Source: Aliivibrio fischeri | GTDB taxonomy: Bacteria > Pseudomonadota > Gammaproteobacteria > Enterobacterales > Vibrionaceae | DNA length: 64,000 nucleotides | Assembly (NCBI RefSeq): GCF_009727955.1 | Contig: NZ_WOBR01000001.1 | Span: 43,665 to 107,664 of the forward strand | Direction: 5' to 3' | Part shown: positions 54,724 to 64,000 of the stretch, piece after piece | Numbering within the stretch: the first letter of the stretch is position 1 | How the letters are laid out: each line of letters begins with the position of its first letter | Program-made: the position numbers and the translations under genes | The notes under the pieces: generated by a model | What the model was told of the DNA's origin: nothing | Seen by the model: the letters and a program-made list of their open reading frames with translations, nothing else | The model's database searches: none

Positions 54724-55671
54724 TTAGTTAAGGGTATTACCCACTTCAAACCATTCTTTACGAGAATTCAAAATATCTTGAACACCCATTGCTTTTTTTC
54801 CAGGTACTTGCAGTTGTTCAAAGACAATGGCATCTGAACCTGTCGCAACATAAATGCCCGTTTTATCCGCTTGGATAATGGTGCCTGGTGTTGCATTTCC
54901 GGTATAGCTTTCAACACGAGATTGCCATACTTTAATGGCTTTATCTTCAACAGAGAAGTGACTCATTGGCCATGGATTAAAAGCACGAACACAGCGTTCA
55001 ATAGCAATGGCATCCATTGTCCAATCAATCTTTGCTTCTTCTTTGCTTAGTTTTTTCGCGTAATTAGCCAGTTCATCATCTTGTTTTTGTGCAATAGCAG
55101 AGCCATCAGCAATATCAGATAAACAATCAACTAAAGCGATTGGGCCTAGTTCAGCTAATTTGTCGTACATTGAGGCGCTTGTATCGCTTGCTTCGATAGG
55201 CAAAGTTGCAATCTTCAACATATCGCCAGTATCTAAACCAATATCCATTTGCATGATGGTTACGCCAGTTTCTGCATCACCAGCCCAAATAGAGCGTTGA
55301 ATAGGTGCAGCACCACGCCAACGAGGAAGAATCGAGCCATGAACGTTAATGCAACCCAGTTTTGGTGTATCTAACACCGCTTGTGGTAGCAGTAAGCCAT
55401 AAGCAACCACAACCATTAAATCAGCATTTTGGTCAGCAAGTTCTTGCTTTGCTTCGTCACTCTTAAAGTTTTCAGGCTGGAACACAGGAATATTGTGCTC
55501 AAGCGCCAGCTCTTTTACTGGGCTTGCTGTTAGCTTTTTACCGCGACCCGCAGGGCGATCAGGTTGAGTGTATACGCCAATCACTTCATGGTGAGAGTCG
55601 ATAAGTGCTGATAAATGGCGAGCAGCGAAATCGGGTGTGCCCGCAAAAATAATGCGTAATGGTTTGCTCAA
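54724..55671 (-). CDS. fmt: Methionyl-tRNA formyltransferase
   Basis: The 315-residue enzyme formylates initiator Met-tRNA using 10-formyl-tetrahydrofolate. The N-terminal Rossmann domain starts [15 protein letters not shown]. The catalytic segment [15 protein letters not shown] (Asn-His-Asp type, Asn in INVHGS) and DTGDML are intact, and an OB-fold tRNA-binding domain makes up the last third. It lies 17 bases after def. Confidence 0.97.
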   Translation of the reverse strand: MSKPLRIIFAGTPDFAARHLSALIDSHHEVIGVYTQPDRPAGRGKKLTASPVKELALEHNIPVFQPENFKSDEAKQELADQNADLMVVVAYGLLLPQAVLDTPKLGCINVHGSILPRWRGAAPIQRSIWAGDAETGVTIMQMDIGLDTGDMLKIATLPIEASDTSASMYDKLAELGPIALVDCLSDIADGSAIAQKQDDELANYAKKLSKEEAKIDWTMDAIAIERCVRAFNPWPMSHFSVEDKAIKVWQSRVESYTGNATPGTIIQADKTGIYVATGSDAIVFEQLQVPGKKAMGVQDILNSRKEWFEVGNTLN

Positions 55672-55688
55672 ATTAACCTCGGTATCAA

Positions 55689-56201
55689 TTACTGATTTTT
55701 AGCGTTGAATTTTTTGATTTTCTCTAGTTTTTCTTTAATACGCTTACGCTTTAGCGGCGATAAGTAATCAACGAATAACTTGCCATCAAGGTGATCCAGT
55801 TCGTGCTGAACACAGATAGCTAATAAATCATCAGCATCAAAGCTAAATTCATTACCATCGCGATCAAGAGCGCTAACTGATACCTCTGCTGAGCGAGGAA
55901 CGAGTCCTTTTGCGCCAGGAACAGACAAACAGCCTTCTTCAATACCATCATCACCACTTTTTTGTGTGATAACAGGATTGATTAAAACCATTGGTTCGTC
56001 ACGAGTTTCAGAAACATCAATCACAACGATACGTTGGTGAAAATCGACTTGTGTAGCAGCAAGGCCAATACCTTCTTCGTCGTACATGGTTTCAATCATG
56101 TCATCGACAAATTTTTGGATTTCAGGTGTTACTGCTTCTACCGGTTTTGCTACGGTACGTAGACGGTCATCCGGGAACGTTAATACTTCTAATAAAGCCA
56201 T
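55689..56201 (-). CDS. def: Peptide deformylase
   Basis: The 170-residue metalloenzyme removes the formyl group from nascent proteins, completing the cycle begun by Fmt. The three motifs are [18 protein letters not shown] (metal Cys) and QHELDHLDG (two metal His and catalytic Glu). It is first in the minus-strand operon and divergent from the LysM gene, as in many gamma-proteobacteria. Confidence 0.97.
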   Translation of the reverse strand: MALLEVLTFPDDRLRTVAKPVEAVTPEIQKFVDDMIETMYDEEGIGLAATQVDFHQRIVVIDVSETRDEPMVLINPVITQKSGDDGIEEGCLSVPGAKGLVPRSAEVSVSALDRDGNEFSFDADDLLAICVQHELDHLDGKLFVDYLSPLKRKRIKEKLEKIKKFNAKNQ

Positions 56202-56318
56202 AAATACTCAAAATGTTGAACTGCGCCGAAAACGGCATAAACCTAATAGTTCCAATTCTAGACATTTTATTGAGCAAATGACAGCATCGGTTGGTATGTC
56301 TGACAAGGAAAGCGGACC

Positions 56319-57389
56319 ATGTTAAAAAAAACACTCATTTTTTCATCATTAATTAGCGTAATTTTATTCTCATCACCATCGATATCAAGTGATGATAAAT
56401 TGGTTTTAAAACAAGATTATCCGGAACAATACACCGTTAAAAAAGGGGATACTCTTTGGGATATTTCGGCGTTATTTTTAGATAGCCCTTGGTTTTGGCC
56501 AAAATTATGGAAAATTAACCCAGATATAAATAATCCTCACTTAATTTATCCTGGAGATGAATTAACGTTAAGTTGGCACAATGGTAATCCGGTATTAAGT
56601 GTTAAACCGCTTAAAAAATTGTCGCCTAAAATGCGTAAGGTGGTGAAAGAGCCTGTTCCTACCTTAGCTACTAGCTTAGTGGTACCTTATTTACAGTCAG
56701 ATCGTTTAATTGATGATGTGAATTACCAAACGTCTTACCGAGTACTTGGCACTAGTGATGGTCGTAAATTTTTAAGTTCGAGTGAAAGAGTGTACGTTGA
56801 TGCTGAGCTATCGCATAAAGAATGGGGTATATACCGAGTCGTTAATGAATTTTCTCGTAAGGATGACAAAGCTTCATCTTATGCCCTTCGTCTTGTTGGT
56901 GTCGCTGAGCTAGCCGAAAGTAATGAAGATATGAGTGGATTAAAAATCGTTAAACAGCAACAAGAAATTGCGATTAATGATGTGGTTTTACCTATTTCTT
57001 CAGATGAAATAAAAACAGAATTAACCACAACGTTTTACCCTCAACCTGCACCAAAAGATATTGATGTATCCATACTTGGTTCCATTGATGGTGGTGAATA
57101 CTTAGCGGTTAATCAAGTTGCAGTGATAGATAAAGGTAGTAATGACGGCTTATTGCAAGGAAGTATGTTTTCTTTGAAGGAGGAAGGAAACATTGTTAAT
57201 GGCAATAAAGGCGAGTATTACTATGAAGTCGATAAAGACACCAAGAAAAAAGGCATTCAATTACCTCAAACGGAAATTGGTGAATTAATTGTTATTAGGC
57301 CTTATGAAAAATTTAGCTTAGCACTCATTACAAAAAGTGAAATGCCAATACACAAAGGTGTTATAGCGGTTTCTCCTGATGAGGAATAA
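56319..57389 (+). CDS. LysM-domain exported protein
   Basis: The 356-residue protein has a signal peptide (about residues 1-24), then one LysM domain at about 38-84 (YTVKKGDTLWDISALFL, PHLIYPGDELTL) that binds peptidoglycan. The remaining 270 residues are beta-rich with no catalytic motif that I recognise. It is divergent from def and 8 bases upstream of dprA, the conserved arrangement in Vibrio and E. coli relatives. The role is probably in the cell envelope. Confidence 0.85.
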   Translation: MLKKTLIFSSLISVILFSSPSISSDDKLVLKQDYPEQYTVKKGDTLWDISALFLDSPWFWPKLWKINPDINNPHLIYPGDELTLSWHNGNPVLSVKPLKKLSPKMRKVVKEPVPTLATSLVVPYLQSDRLIDDVNYQTSYRVLGTSDGRKFLSSSERVYVDAELSHKEWGIYRVVNEFSRKDDKASSYALRLVGVAELAESNEDMSGLKIVKQQQEIAINDVVLPISSDEIKTELTTTFYPQPAPKDIDVSILGSIDGGEYLAVNQVAVIDKGSNDGLLQGSMFSLKEEGNIVNGNKGEYYYEVDKDTKKKGIQLPQTEIGELIVIRPYEKFSLALITKSEMPIHKGVIAVSPDEE

Positions 57390-57397
57390 ATAACGTT

Positions 57398-58507
57398 ATG
57401 TCCATTTCCGAAGAACATCTGTCGGCTTGGCTAACCTTATGCTTTTGTCCTAGAGTAGGCGGGAAGGTCATGTCCCGTTTACTCAGTGTCGATTCAGCTG
57501 AAAATATTCTTCAATACAATGATGAGCAATTACAAGCTTTAGGTCTCTCTTCATCTCAAATATCCTATCTAAAGCAGACGACAAATAAGCAGGTTGAAAC
57601 CTGTTTGACTTGGCAAGAAAAGAGCTCTGAACATACGATATTGCCATTAACAGATCCTAGATACCCTAAATTGTTGTCTGAGATTAGCGCTCCACCTCCA
57701 GTGTTGTTTGTTAAAGGGGATGCTCTCTGTTTATCTGAGCCACAAGTGGCGATTGTCGGGAGCCGAAATGCCAGTCTGGAAGGATTGGATTGTGCTAAAG
57801 AGTTTGCTCGTTCTATTGTTCAGCATAATTATGTTGTAACCAGCGGTCTTGCACTCGGTGTCGATGGATATGCACATCATGGTGCAATAGAAGCAAAAGG
57901 GAAGACCATTGCTGTTCTTGGTTCTGGTCTAGAAAAGATCTACCCAGCCAAGCATCGCTCCTTAGCTCAGAGAGTGAGTGAAAATGGCGCCTTAGTTTCT
58001 GAGTTTAGGCCTGATGCTCCACCAAGAGCGGATAATTTTCCACGACGAAATCGAATCATTAGTGGTTTATCAACAGGGGTTCTGGTTGTTGAAGCAGCAG
58101 AGCGCTCTGGGTCTTTAATTACAGCAAGATATGCAAATGAACAGGGACGAGAGGTATTTGCTTTACCTGGCTCCATTCAAAATCCAACAGCTCAAGGTTC
58201 GAATGGTTTAATTAAATCTGGAGCAACATTAGTATCATCTCCTGATGATATTTTTAATGAAATTGGGGCTCTGACTGAGTGTGCACTATCTCATCAACCA
58301 TCACTTTTCGAACAAGAAGTTATCACAGAACAATTGCCATTTCCTGAAGTGTTCGCTACCGTAGGCGGTGAGGCGACGCCTGTCGATATAATCGCAGAGC
58401 GGTGTCAGATGCCTGTACATGAAATCATGATGCAATTACTTGAATTAGAGTTGCAAGGTTTCATCGCTGCAGTCCCAGGGGGTTACATTAAAAAGCGGAG
58501 GGGCTAG
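57398..58507 (+). CDS. dprA: DNA processing protein DprA
   Basis: The 369-residue protein loads RecA onto incoming single-stranded DNA in natural transformation. The Rossmann-like core runs from [13 protein letters not shown] through [30 protein letters not shown] to [14 protein letters not shown]-terminal winged-helix-like segment follows. It pairs functionally with ComM at 42.2 kb. Two bases separate it from smg. Confidence 0.95.
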   Translation: MSISEEHLSAWLTLCFCPRVGGKVMSRLLSVDSAENILQYNDEQLQALGLSSSQISYLKQTTNKQVETCLTWQEKSSEHTILPLTDPRYPKLLSEISAPPPVLFVKGDALCLSEPQVAIVGSRNASLEGLDCAKEFARSIVQHNYVVTSGLALGVDGYAHHGAIEAKGKTIAVLGSGLEKIYPAKHRSLAQRVSENGALVSEFRPDAPPRADNFPRRNRIISGLSTGVLVVEAAERSGSLITARYANEQGREVFALPGSIQNPTAQGSNGLIKSGATLVSSPDDIFNEIGALTECALSHQPSLFEQEVITEQLPFPEVFATVGGEATPVDIIAERCQMPVHEIMMQLLELELQGFIAAVPGGYIKKRRG

Positions 58508-58509
58508 CC

Positions 58510-58983
58510 ATGATGGATGTTCTGATGTATCTATTTGAAACATATATCCATAGTGATGTTGAACTGAATGTAGAACAAGAAAAATTAGAAGATGAATTGC
58601 TAAAAGCAGGCTTTCACCAAGAAGCAGTATATAAAGCGTTAGATTGGCTAGAAGATCTGGCTCGTTTACAGGATACGGACGAGCACGCTCGTGTTGCAAC
58701 AGGAACGTCAACGTCAATGCGAATTTATACTCAACAAGAAATTGATGGGATAAATACGGCATGTCGTGGTTTTTTACTTTTCTTAGAACAAATTAAAGTA
58801 CTTACTAGCGAAACTCGTGAAATGGTAATTGAGCAAGTAATGGCTTTAGAAACGGATGAACTGTCATTAGATGATCTAAAGTGGGTTGTTCTAATGGTAT
58901 TGTTTAATGTTCCAGGACAGGAAAGCGCTTATACACAGATGGAAGAGTTGTTGTATACCTCTGATGTAGGCTTGACTCACTAA
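58510..58983 (+). CDS. smg: Smg family protein
   Basis: The 157-residue acidic protein begins [16 protein letters not shown] and matches Smg (DUF494), which is regularly found between dprA and the topoisomerase-like gene. Function is unknown, although Smg homologues are often discussed near DNA uptake genes. No membrane segment is seen. Confidence 0.9.
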   Translation: MMDVLMYLFETYIHSDVELNVEQEKLEDELLKAGFHQEAVYKALDWLEDLARLQDTDEHARVATGTSTSMRIYTQQEIDGINTACRGFLLFLEQIKVLTSETREMVIEQVMALETDELSLDDLKWVVLMVLFNVPGQESAYTQMEELLYTSDVGLTH

Positions 58984-58993
58984 GGCTGAGAGA

Positions 58994-59563
58994 ATGTCTG
59001 GAAAGATTGATAAAGATTTATTTCAAGCGCATGAGCATGCGTTAGAGCATGAAATATGCCCTCAATGTAGCGGTGAACTAAGCATTCGTTATGGAAAAAG
59101 AGGTCCATTTTTAGGCTGTCAAAATTACCCTGAATGTGACTATATTCGTCCATTAAAAAGTAATGATGGTCATGTAGTGAAAGAACTAGGGATCCCATGC
59201 CCTCAATGTGAAAGTGAATTGGTGTTGAGACAAGGCCGATATGGAATGTTTATCGGTTGTTCTGCATATCCATCATGTACTCATATTGAATCTTTAGAAC
59301 AAAAGAAAGAGTCGTCGCAGACAGAAACGGTTTGCCCTAGTTGTCATAAAGGACATCTACAAGAGAAACAATCTCGCTTTGGTAAATCATTTTACGCATG
59401 TGATGCTTACCCTGCTTGTCGTTTTGCGGTTAATTTAGAGCCACAGCAAGGGTGTTGTCAAAAATGTGGTTTTGAATTGCTTTTAAAAAAAGAAACAGCA
59501 GCAGGATCTCGTTTAATCTGTGCAGATAAAAAATGTGCAGAAGTTCAGAGCCAATCAGAGTAA
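58994..59563 (+). CDS. Topoisomerase-type zinc-finger protein (YrdD-like)
   Basis: The 189-residue protein is four zinc ribbons in a row: CPQC...CQNYPEC, CPQC...CSAYPSC, CPSC...CDAYPAC and CQKC...CADKKC. These match the C-terminal repeats of topoisomerase I, but there is no TOPRIM or strand-passage domain. E. coli YrdD is the counterpart. DNA binding is likely. Its stop codon lies inside the 12-bp inverted repeat that separates it from purK. Confidence 0.88.
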   Translation: MSGKIDKDLFQAHEHALEHEICPQCSGELSIRYGKRGPFLGCQNYPECDYIRPLKSNDGHVVKELGIPCPQCESELVLRQGRYGMFIGCSAYPSCTHIESLEQKKESSQTETVCPSCHKGHLQEKQSRFGKSFYACDAYPACRFAVNLEPQQGCCQKCGFELLLKKETAAGSRLICADKKCAEVQSQSE

Positions 59564-59588
59564 CTTAATCACAAGTATTAAGTTACTC
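59558..59588. terminator. Inverted repeat between the zinc-finger gene and purK
   Basis: GAGTAACTTAAT and ATTAAGTTACTC form a perfect 12-bp stem with a 7-base loop between two convergent genes. There is no clear T-tract. The left arm includes the upstream gene's TAA. Confidence 0.65.
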
Positions 59589-59600
59589 ATACCCTGAGAT

Positions 59601-60713
59601 TTAAGAAAGAGCTTTAAAGGCTTGTTTATCTAAAATATTTGCAAGTTTAGAAAGCTCTTTTTGTAGCATTTCAGGGGAGTCGGCACACACGTTAATATGC
59701 CCCATTTTTCTACCCGCTCGCTTCTCTTTTCCATACCAATGAATATGGCAATTTGGCATTGTTAATATTTCATCTGGTAAGCTATCTTCACCTAAAATAT
59801 TAATCATCGCTGTTGAGCGAAGTAATTGATTACCCGTTAATGGTAAGTTGCATACCGCTCGAATGTGCATTTCAAATTGGCAAATATCGGTCCCTTGTTG
59901 AGTCCAGTGTCCTGAATTATGCACTCGAGGAGCAATTTCATTGACAAGTAGCGTTCCGTCTACATCGAAAAACTCAATAGCAAGCACCCCGATATAATTA
60001 AGTTCATCAGCGATAGCGGTAAACATTTTATCGGCTTGTTGTTGTAAATTGCTTGTCCCTTCTAAAGCGGTTGATAAAGCAAGAACACCATCCACATGAA
60101 TATTTTCAGTTAGTGGGTAAGTCACCATTTGACCGTTTTTATTACGAGCGCCAATGAGTGAAACTTCACGATTAAATGGGATAAATTGTTCAGCAACCAT
60201 TGCTTGATTTGGAGAGCTTTTAATTAGTTCATCCATTTCTTTCCAAATAGCATCTACTTGAGATAGATCTTTTAAGCGCCATTGACCTTTTCCATCATAA
60301 CCGCCTAAAGCACTTTTCAAGACCATGGGGATCCCTACGGTATCGATGGCTTTCAGAAAGTCCTGTTTAGTATTGATGTTATGGTACTTAGCATTTGCAA
60401 CATGCGCATTATCTAATAACTTTTTCTCAAGGCGGCGATCACCGCCTGCTTTTATTGCATCAGGCGTTGGTTGGAATTTTCCACTTATACTGCAAATATC
60501 TAGAATATGATGGGGAATATGTTCAAATTCAGCCGTAATAACATCGACTTTCTTAATTGCTTGCTCTAAAGATAAATCAATCGGCTGTTGAGTTAATGGA
60601 TGTACAATTTGTTGGCTATTAACATCATAAGCGATCACATCAATATTTAGTGGAGCACTAGCTAAAGACATCATTCGAGCTAATTGACCTGAACCTAAAA
60701 TAAGAACATTCAT
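59601..60713 (-). CDS. purK: N5-carboxyaminoimidazole ribonucleotide synthase
   Basis: The 370-residue ATP-grasp enzyme carboxylates AIR to N5-CAIR in purine synthesis. It begins with [15 protein letters not shown], has the ATP-grasp glycine loop [10 protein letters not shown], and ends its catalytic part with [16 protein letters not shown]. PurE, encoded 2 bases upstream, uses the product. Confidence 0.96.
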   Translation of the reverse strand: MNVLILGSGQLARMMSLASAPLNIDVIAYDVNSQQIVHPLTQQPIDLSLEQAIKKVDVITAEFEHIPHHILDICSISGKFQPTPDAIKAGGDRRLEKKLLDNAHVANAKYHNINTKQDFLKAIDTVGIPMVLKSALGGYDGKGQWRLKDLSQVDAIWKEMDELIKSSPNQAMVAEQFIPFNREVSLIGARNKNGQMVTYPLTENIHVDGVLALSTALEGTSNLQQQADKMFTAIADELNYIGVLAIEFFDVDGTLLVNEIAPRVHNSGHWTQQGTDICQFEMHIRAVCNLPLTGNQLLRSTAMINILGEDSLPDEILTMPNCHIHWYGKEKRAGRKMGHINVCADSPEMLQKELSKLANILDKQAFKALS

Positions 60714-60715
60714 GA

Positions 60716-61201
60716 TTAATCCTCTGATGGATCTGGGTTCTCTAACACCAATTCAGTTTGTTCTTTACGGAAAGCTTCAACCGCAGCCATTACTTCTTCG
60801 TTTGATGTTCCAATGATTTGAGCTGCAAGGATACCCGCATTAGCCGCTCCCGCTTCACCTATCGCAAGAGTACCAACAGCAATACCTTTTGGCATTTGTA
60901 CAATTGAAAGTAATGAATCCATACCTTTAAGTGCGCGAGATTGTACTGGAACCCCTAAAACTGGAACACTTGTGAATGCTGCAGCCATTCCAGGAAGATG
61001 TGCCGCACCACCCGCACCTGCGATAATTACTGTAATTCCACGATCTTTTGCTTGAGTTGCATAATCGGCAAGTAATTGAGGTGTTCTATGGGCAGAAACC
61101 ACTTTTGTCTCATAAGGCACATTAAAGCGGTCAAGCATCTCAGCGGCTAGTTTCATTGTTGGCCAGTCTGATTTTGAACCCATGATAATACCGACTTTCA
61201 T
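60716..61201 (-). CDS. purE: N5-carboxyaminoimidazole ribonucleotide mutase
   Basis: The 161-residue class I PurE converts N5-CAIR to CAIR. Active-site segments GSKSDW, SAHRTP and [11 protein letters not shown] are intact. The start at 61201 ([13 protein letters not shown]) has GGAG six bases upstream; a 10-residue in-frame extension is not supported. It opens purEK, which is preceded by a PurR box overlapping its promoter. Confidence 0.96.
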   Translation of the reverse strand: MKVGIIMGSKSDWPTMKLAAEMLDRFNVPYETKVVSAHRTPQLLADYATQAKDRGITVIIAGAGGAAHLPGMAAAFTSVPVLGVPVQSRALKGMDSLLSIVQMPKGIAVGTLAIGEAGAANAGILAAQIIGTSNEEVMAAVEAFRKEQTELVLENPDPSED

Positions 61202-61249
61202 TGTGAACTCCTTAAATAAAGATATTGGCAATATAGAAAAGTTATCCGC

Positions 61250-61287
61250 ATTATACGGTTATTTTTTATTAAGGAAAACGTTTGCGT
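61250..61287 (-). promoter_or_regulatory. purEK promoter with PurR operator
   Basis: On the minus strand ACGCAAACGTTTTCCT (61272-61287) matches the PUR-box pattern ANGCAANCGNTTNCNT at every defined base. A consensus minus 10 TATAAT lies at 61250-61255, and its minus 35 position falls inside the operator. Bound PurR with hypoxanthine or guanine would block RNA polymerase. Confidence 0.88.
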
Positions 61288-61400
61288 AAGGAAAAGCTAA
61301 ACTTATTAATGAATGATGACAATTCAAAAAAGGAAAGCGGTTGTGTGATTTGAGTAGATCAATAGAATAGATACTATATATAGAAGAGAGTGGTATTAAT

Positions 61401-61958
61401 GTGAAGAATCTAAATCAAGTCGTAGATGCTTTGAAGCTAGGGAATGTTATCGCTTATCCAACCGAAGGTGTTTTTGGTGTTGGTTGCGATCCTGATAACG
61501 AACAAGCGTTACTAAATTTATTGGATGTAAAAAAGAGACCAAAAGAAAAAGGACTAATTTTGATTGCTGCATCTATAGAGCAATTATTGCCTTATATCGA
61601 TTTAGAACAATTAACAGAAGAGCAAGTAAATACCATTAAAGCATCATGGCCAGGTCCTGTGACTTGGATTGTTCCTGTTAAAACAACCACATTGCCTTTA
61701 GTGACGGGGCAATTTGATAGTATTGCTGTCAGAGTAACGGCTCACCCTCAAGTAAAAGCTATTTGTAATGCATTCGGTAAACCTATTACTTCAACGAGTG
61801 CTAACCTTTCAGGATTAGAGCCTTGTCGAAGTGTTGCCGAAGTTGAAGCTCAACTAGGAAATACGGGTGTAGTCATTTTTCAAGGCGAAGTAGGTAATCG
61901 AACTCAACCAACTGAAATTCGTGATGCGAAAACAGGTAATACGCTACGTCAGGGTTAA
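61401..61958 (+). CDS. tsaC: Threonylcarbamoyl-AMP synthase
   Basis: The 185-residue YrdC-type enzyme (GTG start) makes threonylcarbamoyl-AMP for t6A37 of ANN-decoding tRNAs. The N-terminal [18 protein letters not shown], then [13 protein letters not shown] and [10 protein letters not shown], line the Thr/ATP site. It is divergent from purE and lies upstream of aroE, as in E. coli. Confidence 0.95.
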   Translation: MKNLNQVVDALKLGNVIAYPTEGVFGVGCDPDNEQALLNLLDVKKRPKEKGLILIAASIEQLLPYIDLEQLTEEQVNTIKASWPGPVTWIVPVKTTTLPLVTGQFDSIAVRVTAHPQVKAICNAFGKPITSTSANLSGLEPCRSVAEVEAQLGNTGVVIFQGEVGNRTQPTEIRDAKTGNTLRQG

Positions 61959-62030
61959 TGCATCAATGATAGGTTTAAGGTAAGGTTACTCACATCATTT
62001 TAGTACTTTCATTGCAGGGAATATTTTTAC

Positions 62031-62852
62031 ATGGATAAGTATGCCGTTTTTGGTAACCCTATTAAACACAGCAAATCACCTTTTATTCATACTCTATTTG
62101 CTCGTCAAACAATGCAGGATTTAGAATATTCAGCAATTGAAGCACCAATAAATGGCTTTGTTGAATCAGTGACCGTGTTTTTTTCTCAACAAGGAAAAGG
62201 CTGTAATGTAACGGTTCCTTTTAAAGAAGAAGCGTTTCAGTTTGCTGATCAACTAACAGAAAGGGCAAAACTAGCAGGTGCGGTAAATACACTTAAAAAA
62301 TTGGATGATGGGATTATTTTAGGTGATAACACAGATGGCGAGGGGTTAGTTCAAGACTTACTGCAGTACCAAGTACCTTTAGAAGATAAGCACATTTTAT
62401 TAATTGGTGCTGGTGGCGCAGCTCGTGGCGTCATTCTTCCTTTGCTAAAACAAAAACCAGCTTCTATTACTCTTGTTAATCGAACTTACGAAAAAGCAAA
62501 ACAACTTGCAGGGTTGTTTTCTTCTTATGGAAGGATAGAAGCAAAAGAGATGAGTGATATTAATAAAGGATTTGATGTCATTATTAATTCAACATCGGCA
62601 AGTTTATCTGGAGAGCTTCCTCACATTGATCCGGTAATATTCTCTGGTGGTGCGATTAGCTATGACATGATGTATGGCTCAGGTAAAACCATTTTTAATC
62701 AATGGGCGTTAGAACATGATGCCTACCAAGCTTATGATGGATTAGGCATGTTGGTTGGTCAGGCGGCAGAAAGCTTTACTGTATGGAGAGGCTTACGCCC
62801 AGGTAGTAAACAAATTTTACGTGAATTACGAAAAAACTTAGAAGGTATGTAA
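62031..62852 (+). CDS. aroE: Shikimate dehydrogenase
   Basis: The 273-residue NADP enzyme reduces dehydroshikimate in aromatic amino-acid synthesis. Substrate motifs NPIKHSKSP and [10 protein letters not shown] (catalytic Lys) lie at the N-terminus, and DNTDGEG supplies the catalytic Asp. The NADP loop is [11 protein letters not shown], followed by NRTYEKA. It overlaps the next gene by one base. Confidence 0.97.
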   Translation: MDKYAVFGNPIKHSKSPFIHTLFARQTMQDLEYSAIEAPINGFVESVTVFFSQQGKGCNVTVPFKEEAFQFADQLTERAKLAGAVNTLKKLDDGIILGDNTDGEGLVQDLLQYQVPLEDKHILLIGAGGAARGVILPLLKQKPASITLVNRTYEKAKQLAGLFSSYGRIEAKEMSDINKGFDVIINSTSASLSGELPHIDPVIFSGGAISYDMMYGSGKTIFNQWALEHDAYQAYDGLGMLVGQAAESFTVWRGLRPGSKQILRELRKNLEGM

Positions 62853-63115
62853 TGAATCAATCGATTCTATTTTCAGATGATTTAACCGTAGAGTTAGAAA
62901 AACGGTGTGTGCGTTTTTCAGCGCAACAAATGGGAAACTTGATTAACTGCTCAGTTTCGTTTTCATGGCTTGAACAAGAAAGCGGAGAATCTATTTGTCA
63001 TCAAGATAAAGCGAATGAGATTTTTAATCAACTACGCTTTGATATAGAAGAGAGAGCTGAAGCATTGATTGAAGATGAAGAATTCAATGCTTCAGGAGAA
63101 ATTGAAATCAATTAG
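62852..63115 (+). CDS. DUF1488-like small protein
   Basis: The 87-residue protein starts [25 protein letters not shown] and has features I associate with DUF1488 proteins, which commonly follow aroE. Function is unknown. Its ATG shares its A with the aroE stop (TAATG). Its last 8 bases overlap the end of the convergent yrdA. Confidence 0.72.
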   Translation: MNQSILFSDDLTVELEKRCVRFSAQQMGNLINCSVSFSWLEQESGESICHQDKANEIFNQLRFDIEERAEALIEDEEFNASGEIEIN

Positions 63116-63653
63116 TTTCTTCTTCTATATAGTCATTCTTAAAATTAACGTAATTTAACGCAGACTTTTTGAGTGATGTAATTTCCTCTATAGATAGAGG
63201 GCGAACCTGTTTTATTGGGCTACCTATATAAAGGTAGCCACTTTCAAGTCGTTTATTTGGTGGAACAAGACTACCCGCCCCAATCATTACATCCTCCTCA
63301 ATATAAGCGTTGTCTAGAATAATGCTTCCCATACCAACTAGAACTCGGTCCTTAATTACGCATCCATGCAGCATAACTTTATGACCAATAGTGACATCAT
63401 TACCAATAAACAAAGGAGCACCTTTTGGATTCTCAGGGTTTTTATGAGTAACGTGCAAAACGGATCCATCTTGAATATTCGTTCTATCGCCAATAGAAAT
63501 GCTATTTACATCACCTCGAGCAACAACCAAAGGCCAAACACTAGAATCATGGCCAATAGTGATATCTCCAATTAATACTGAAGATCTATCTATATAAGTA
63601 TTAGAACCAATTGAAGGAAAGTTTGATTTATAGCGTCGTAATGAAGAAATCAT
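63108..63653 (-). CDS. yrdA: Gamma-carbonic anhydrase family protein YrdA
   Basis: The 181-residue protein is a left-handed beta helix of hexapeptide repeats (about residues 15-150). The three metal-binding His lie in SVLHVTHK and GHKVMLHGC. E. coli YrdA is the counterpart; catalytic activity in this subgroup is uncertain. It ends inside the DUF1488-like gene and faces away from the rRNA promoters. Confidence 0.93.
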   Translation of the reverse strand: MISSLRRYKSNFPSIGSNTYIDRSSVLIGDITIGHDSSVWPLVVARGDVNSISIGDRTNIQDGSVLHVTHKNPENPKGAPLFIGNDVTIGHKVMLHGCVIKDRVLVGMGSIILDNAYIEEDVMIGAGSLVPPNKRLESGYLYIGSPIKQVRPLSIEEITSLKKSALNYVNFKNDYIEEETN

Positions 63654-63775
63654 AGAATAAGCCTTAAAAATGATAATTTAGTGTTAATAATATGCGTTAT
63701 AAAAGATAATTTAGCACCGATTTGTATGGACTTTAACCATAAAAACAAAAAAACGATTTTTTTTGAAAAAAGGGC

Positions 63776-63803
63776 TTGCTAATGTGATCTAACTCTCTAT
63801 AAT
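63776..63803 (+). promoter_or_regulatory. rRNA operon promoter P1
   Basis: TTGCTA (63776-63781) and consensus TATAAT (63798-63803) are 16 bases apart, preceded by an A/T-tract UP-element-like stretch (about 63736-63770) and followed by a GC-rich discriminator GCGACCTC. This is the form of growth-rate-controlled rrn P1 promoters. Confidence 0.88.
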
Positions 63804-63892
63804 GCGACCTCACTGACACGGAGAGCCCATCCCATAAGGGGTTAGCAATCAAGGTCAGAACGGCAATTAAAAATTTAGTTTCAAATAAGTGC

Positions 63893-63920
63893 TTGACACT
63901 GAAGCTTAAATCGATAAAAT
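63893..63920 (+). promoter_or_regulatory. rRNA operon promoter P2
   Basis: A consensus TTGACA (63893-63898) and TAAAAT (63915-63920) with 16-base spacing lie 117 bases after P1. Confidence 0.88.
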
Positions 63921-63938
63921 GACCGTCCTCTTCACAGA

Positions 63939-63980
63939 AAAGCGGAAACGCTTTGAAAGTAGAAGAAAAGCTCTTTAACA
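63939..63980 (+). promoter_or_regulatory. rRNA leader antitermination signals boxB and boxA
   Basis: AAAGCG-GAAA-CGCTTT (63939-63954) is a boxB-like hairpin. GCTCTTTAACA (63970-63980) is a boxA. In E. coli these load NusB/S10 so that polymerase reads through the rRNA genes. The 16S gene must start shortly beyond the window end. Confidence 0.88.
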
Positions 63981-64000
63981 ATTAGAAACCTATTAATCTG

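Noticed and set aside
63733..63981. 82-codon minus-strand frame over the rRNA promoters
   Set aside because: It covers rrn P1, P2 and boxB/boxA, and its translation has no recognisable features.

Overview
The window is about 64 kb of a bacterial chromosome at roughly 40 percent G+C, and it contains the replication origin. Gene order (gyrB-recF-dnaN-dnaA, an amino-acid ABC transporter, rpmH-rnpA-yidD-yidC-mnmE-mioC, oriC, mnmG-rsmG-parAB, atpIBEFHAGDC) is the order known around oriC of chromosome I in Vibrionaceae. Low G+C, the codon usage and the protein sequences point to the Aliivibrio (Vibrio fischeri) clade. That is inference from gene order and protein recognition; no database was searched.

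Layout. 1-2.5 kb: tusA, a small membrane protein and a MalS-like lipoprotein whose glycosidase motifs are degenerate. 2.5-7.1 kb: glyQS facing divergent avtA. 7.0-8.4 kb: a repeat-rich strip around ibpA (tandem hairpin repeat, ROSE-like RNA thermometer, MITE-like element, and a long inverted repeat ending on the gyrB stop codon). 8.4-14.5 kb: gyrB, recF, dnaN and dnaA on the minus strand, with a parS-type site inside recF. 14.7-21.6 kb: ABC importer, rpmH operon, mnmE, mioC. 21.57-21.99 kb: oriC. 22-26.2 kb: mnmG, rsmG, parA, parB. 26.4-33.3 kb: the complete F1Fo ATP synthase operon. 33.5-35.3 kb: glmU and a cold-shock gene. 35.5-42.0 kb: ilvGMEDA behind a leader peptide and attenuator. 42.2-50.4 kb: comM, a yihG-like acyltransferase, dsbA-srkA, ccoG, yihD, an unrecognised 55-codon gene, a Spo0M-like gene and trhA. 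50.5-56.2 kb: def-fmt-rsmB-trkA-trkH. 56.3-63.7 kb: a LysM protein, dprA, smg, a topoisomerase-type zinc-finger protein, purEK behind a PurR box, tsaC, aroE, a DUF1488-type gene and yrdA. The last 350 bases hold the tandem promoters and boxB/boxA leader of a ribosomal RNA operon whose 16S gene lies beyond the window.

Functional links. Initiation (dnaA, oriC), the sliding clamp (dnaN), gyrase, recF and origin segregation (parAB and a parS-type site) sit within 18 kb. TusA, MnmE and MnmG all act on wobble uridine U34 of the same tRNAs. RnpA, RsmG, RsmB, TsaC, Fmt and Def serve tRNA, rRNA and nascent-protein maturation. ComM and DprA are both natural-transformation proteins.

The region is overwhelmingly core genome. 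I found no defence island, prophage, CRISPR array or complete insertion sequence, and no clear new multi-gene system. The most unusual items are the apparent amylase pseudoenzyme, the repeat-rich strip around ibpA, and a 55-codon gene with its own terminator.
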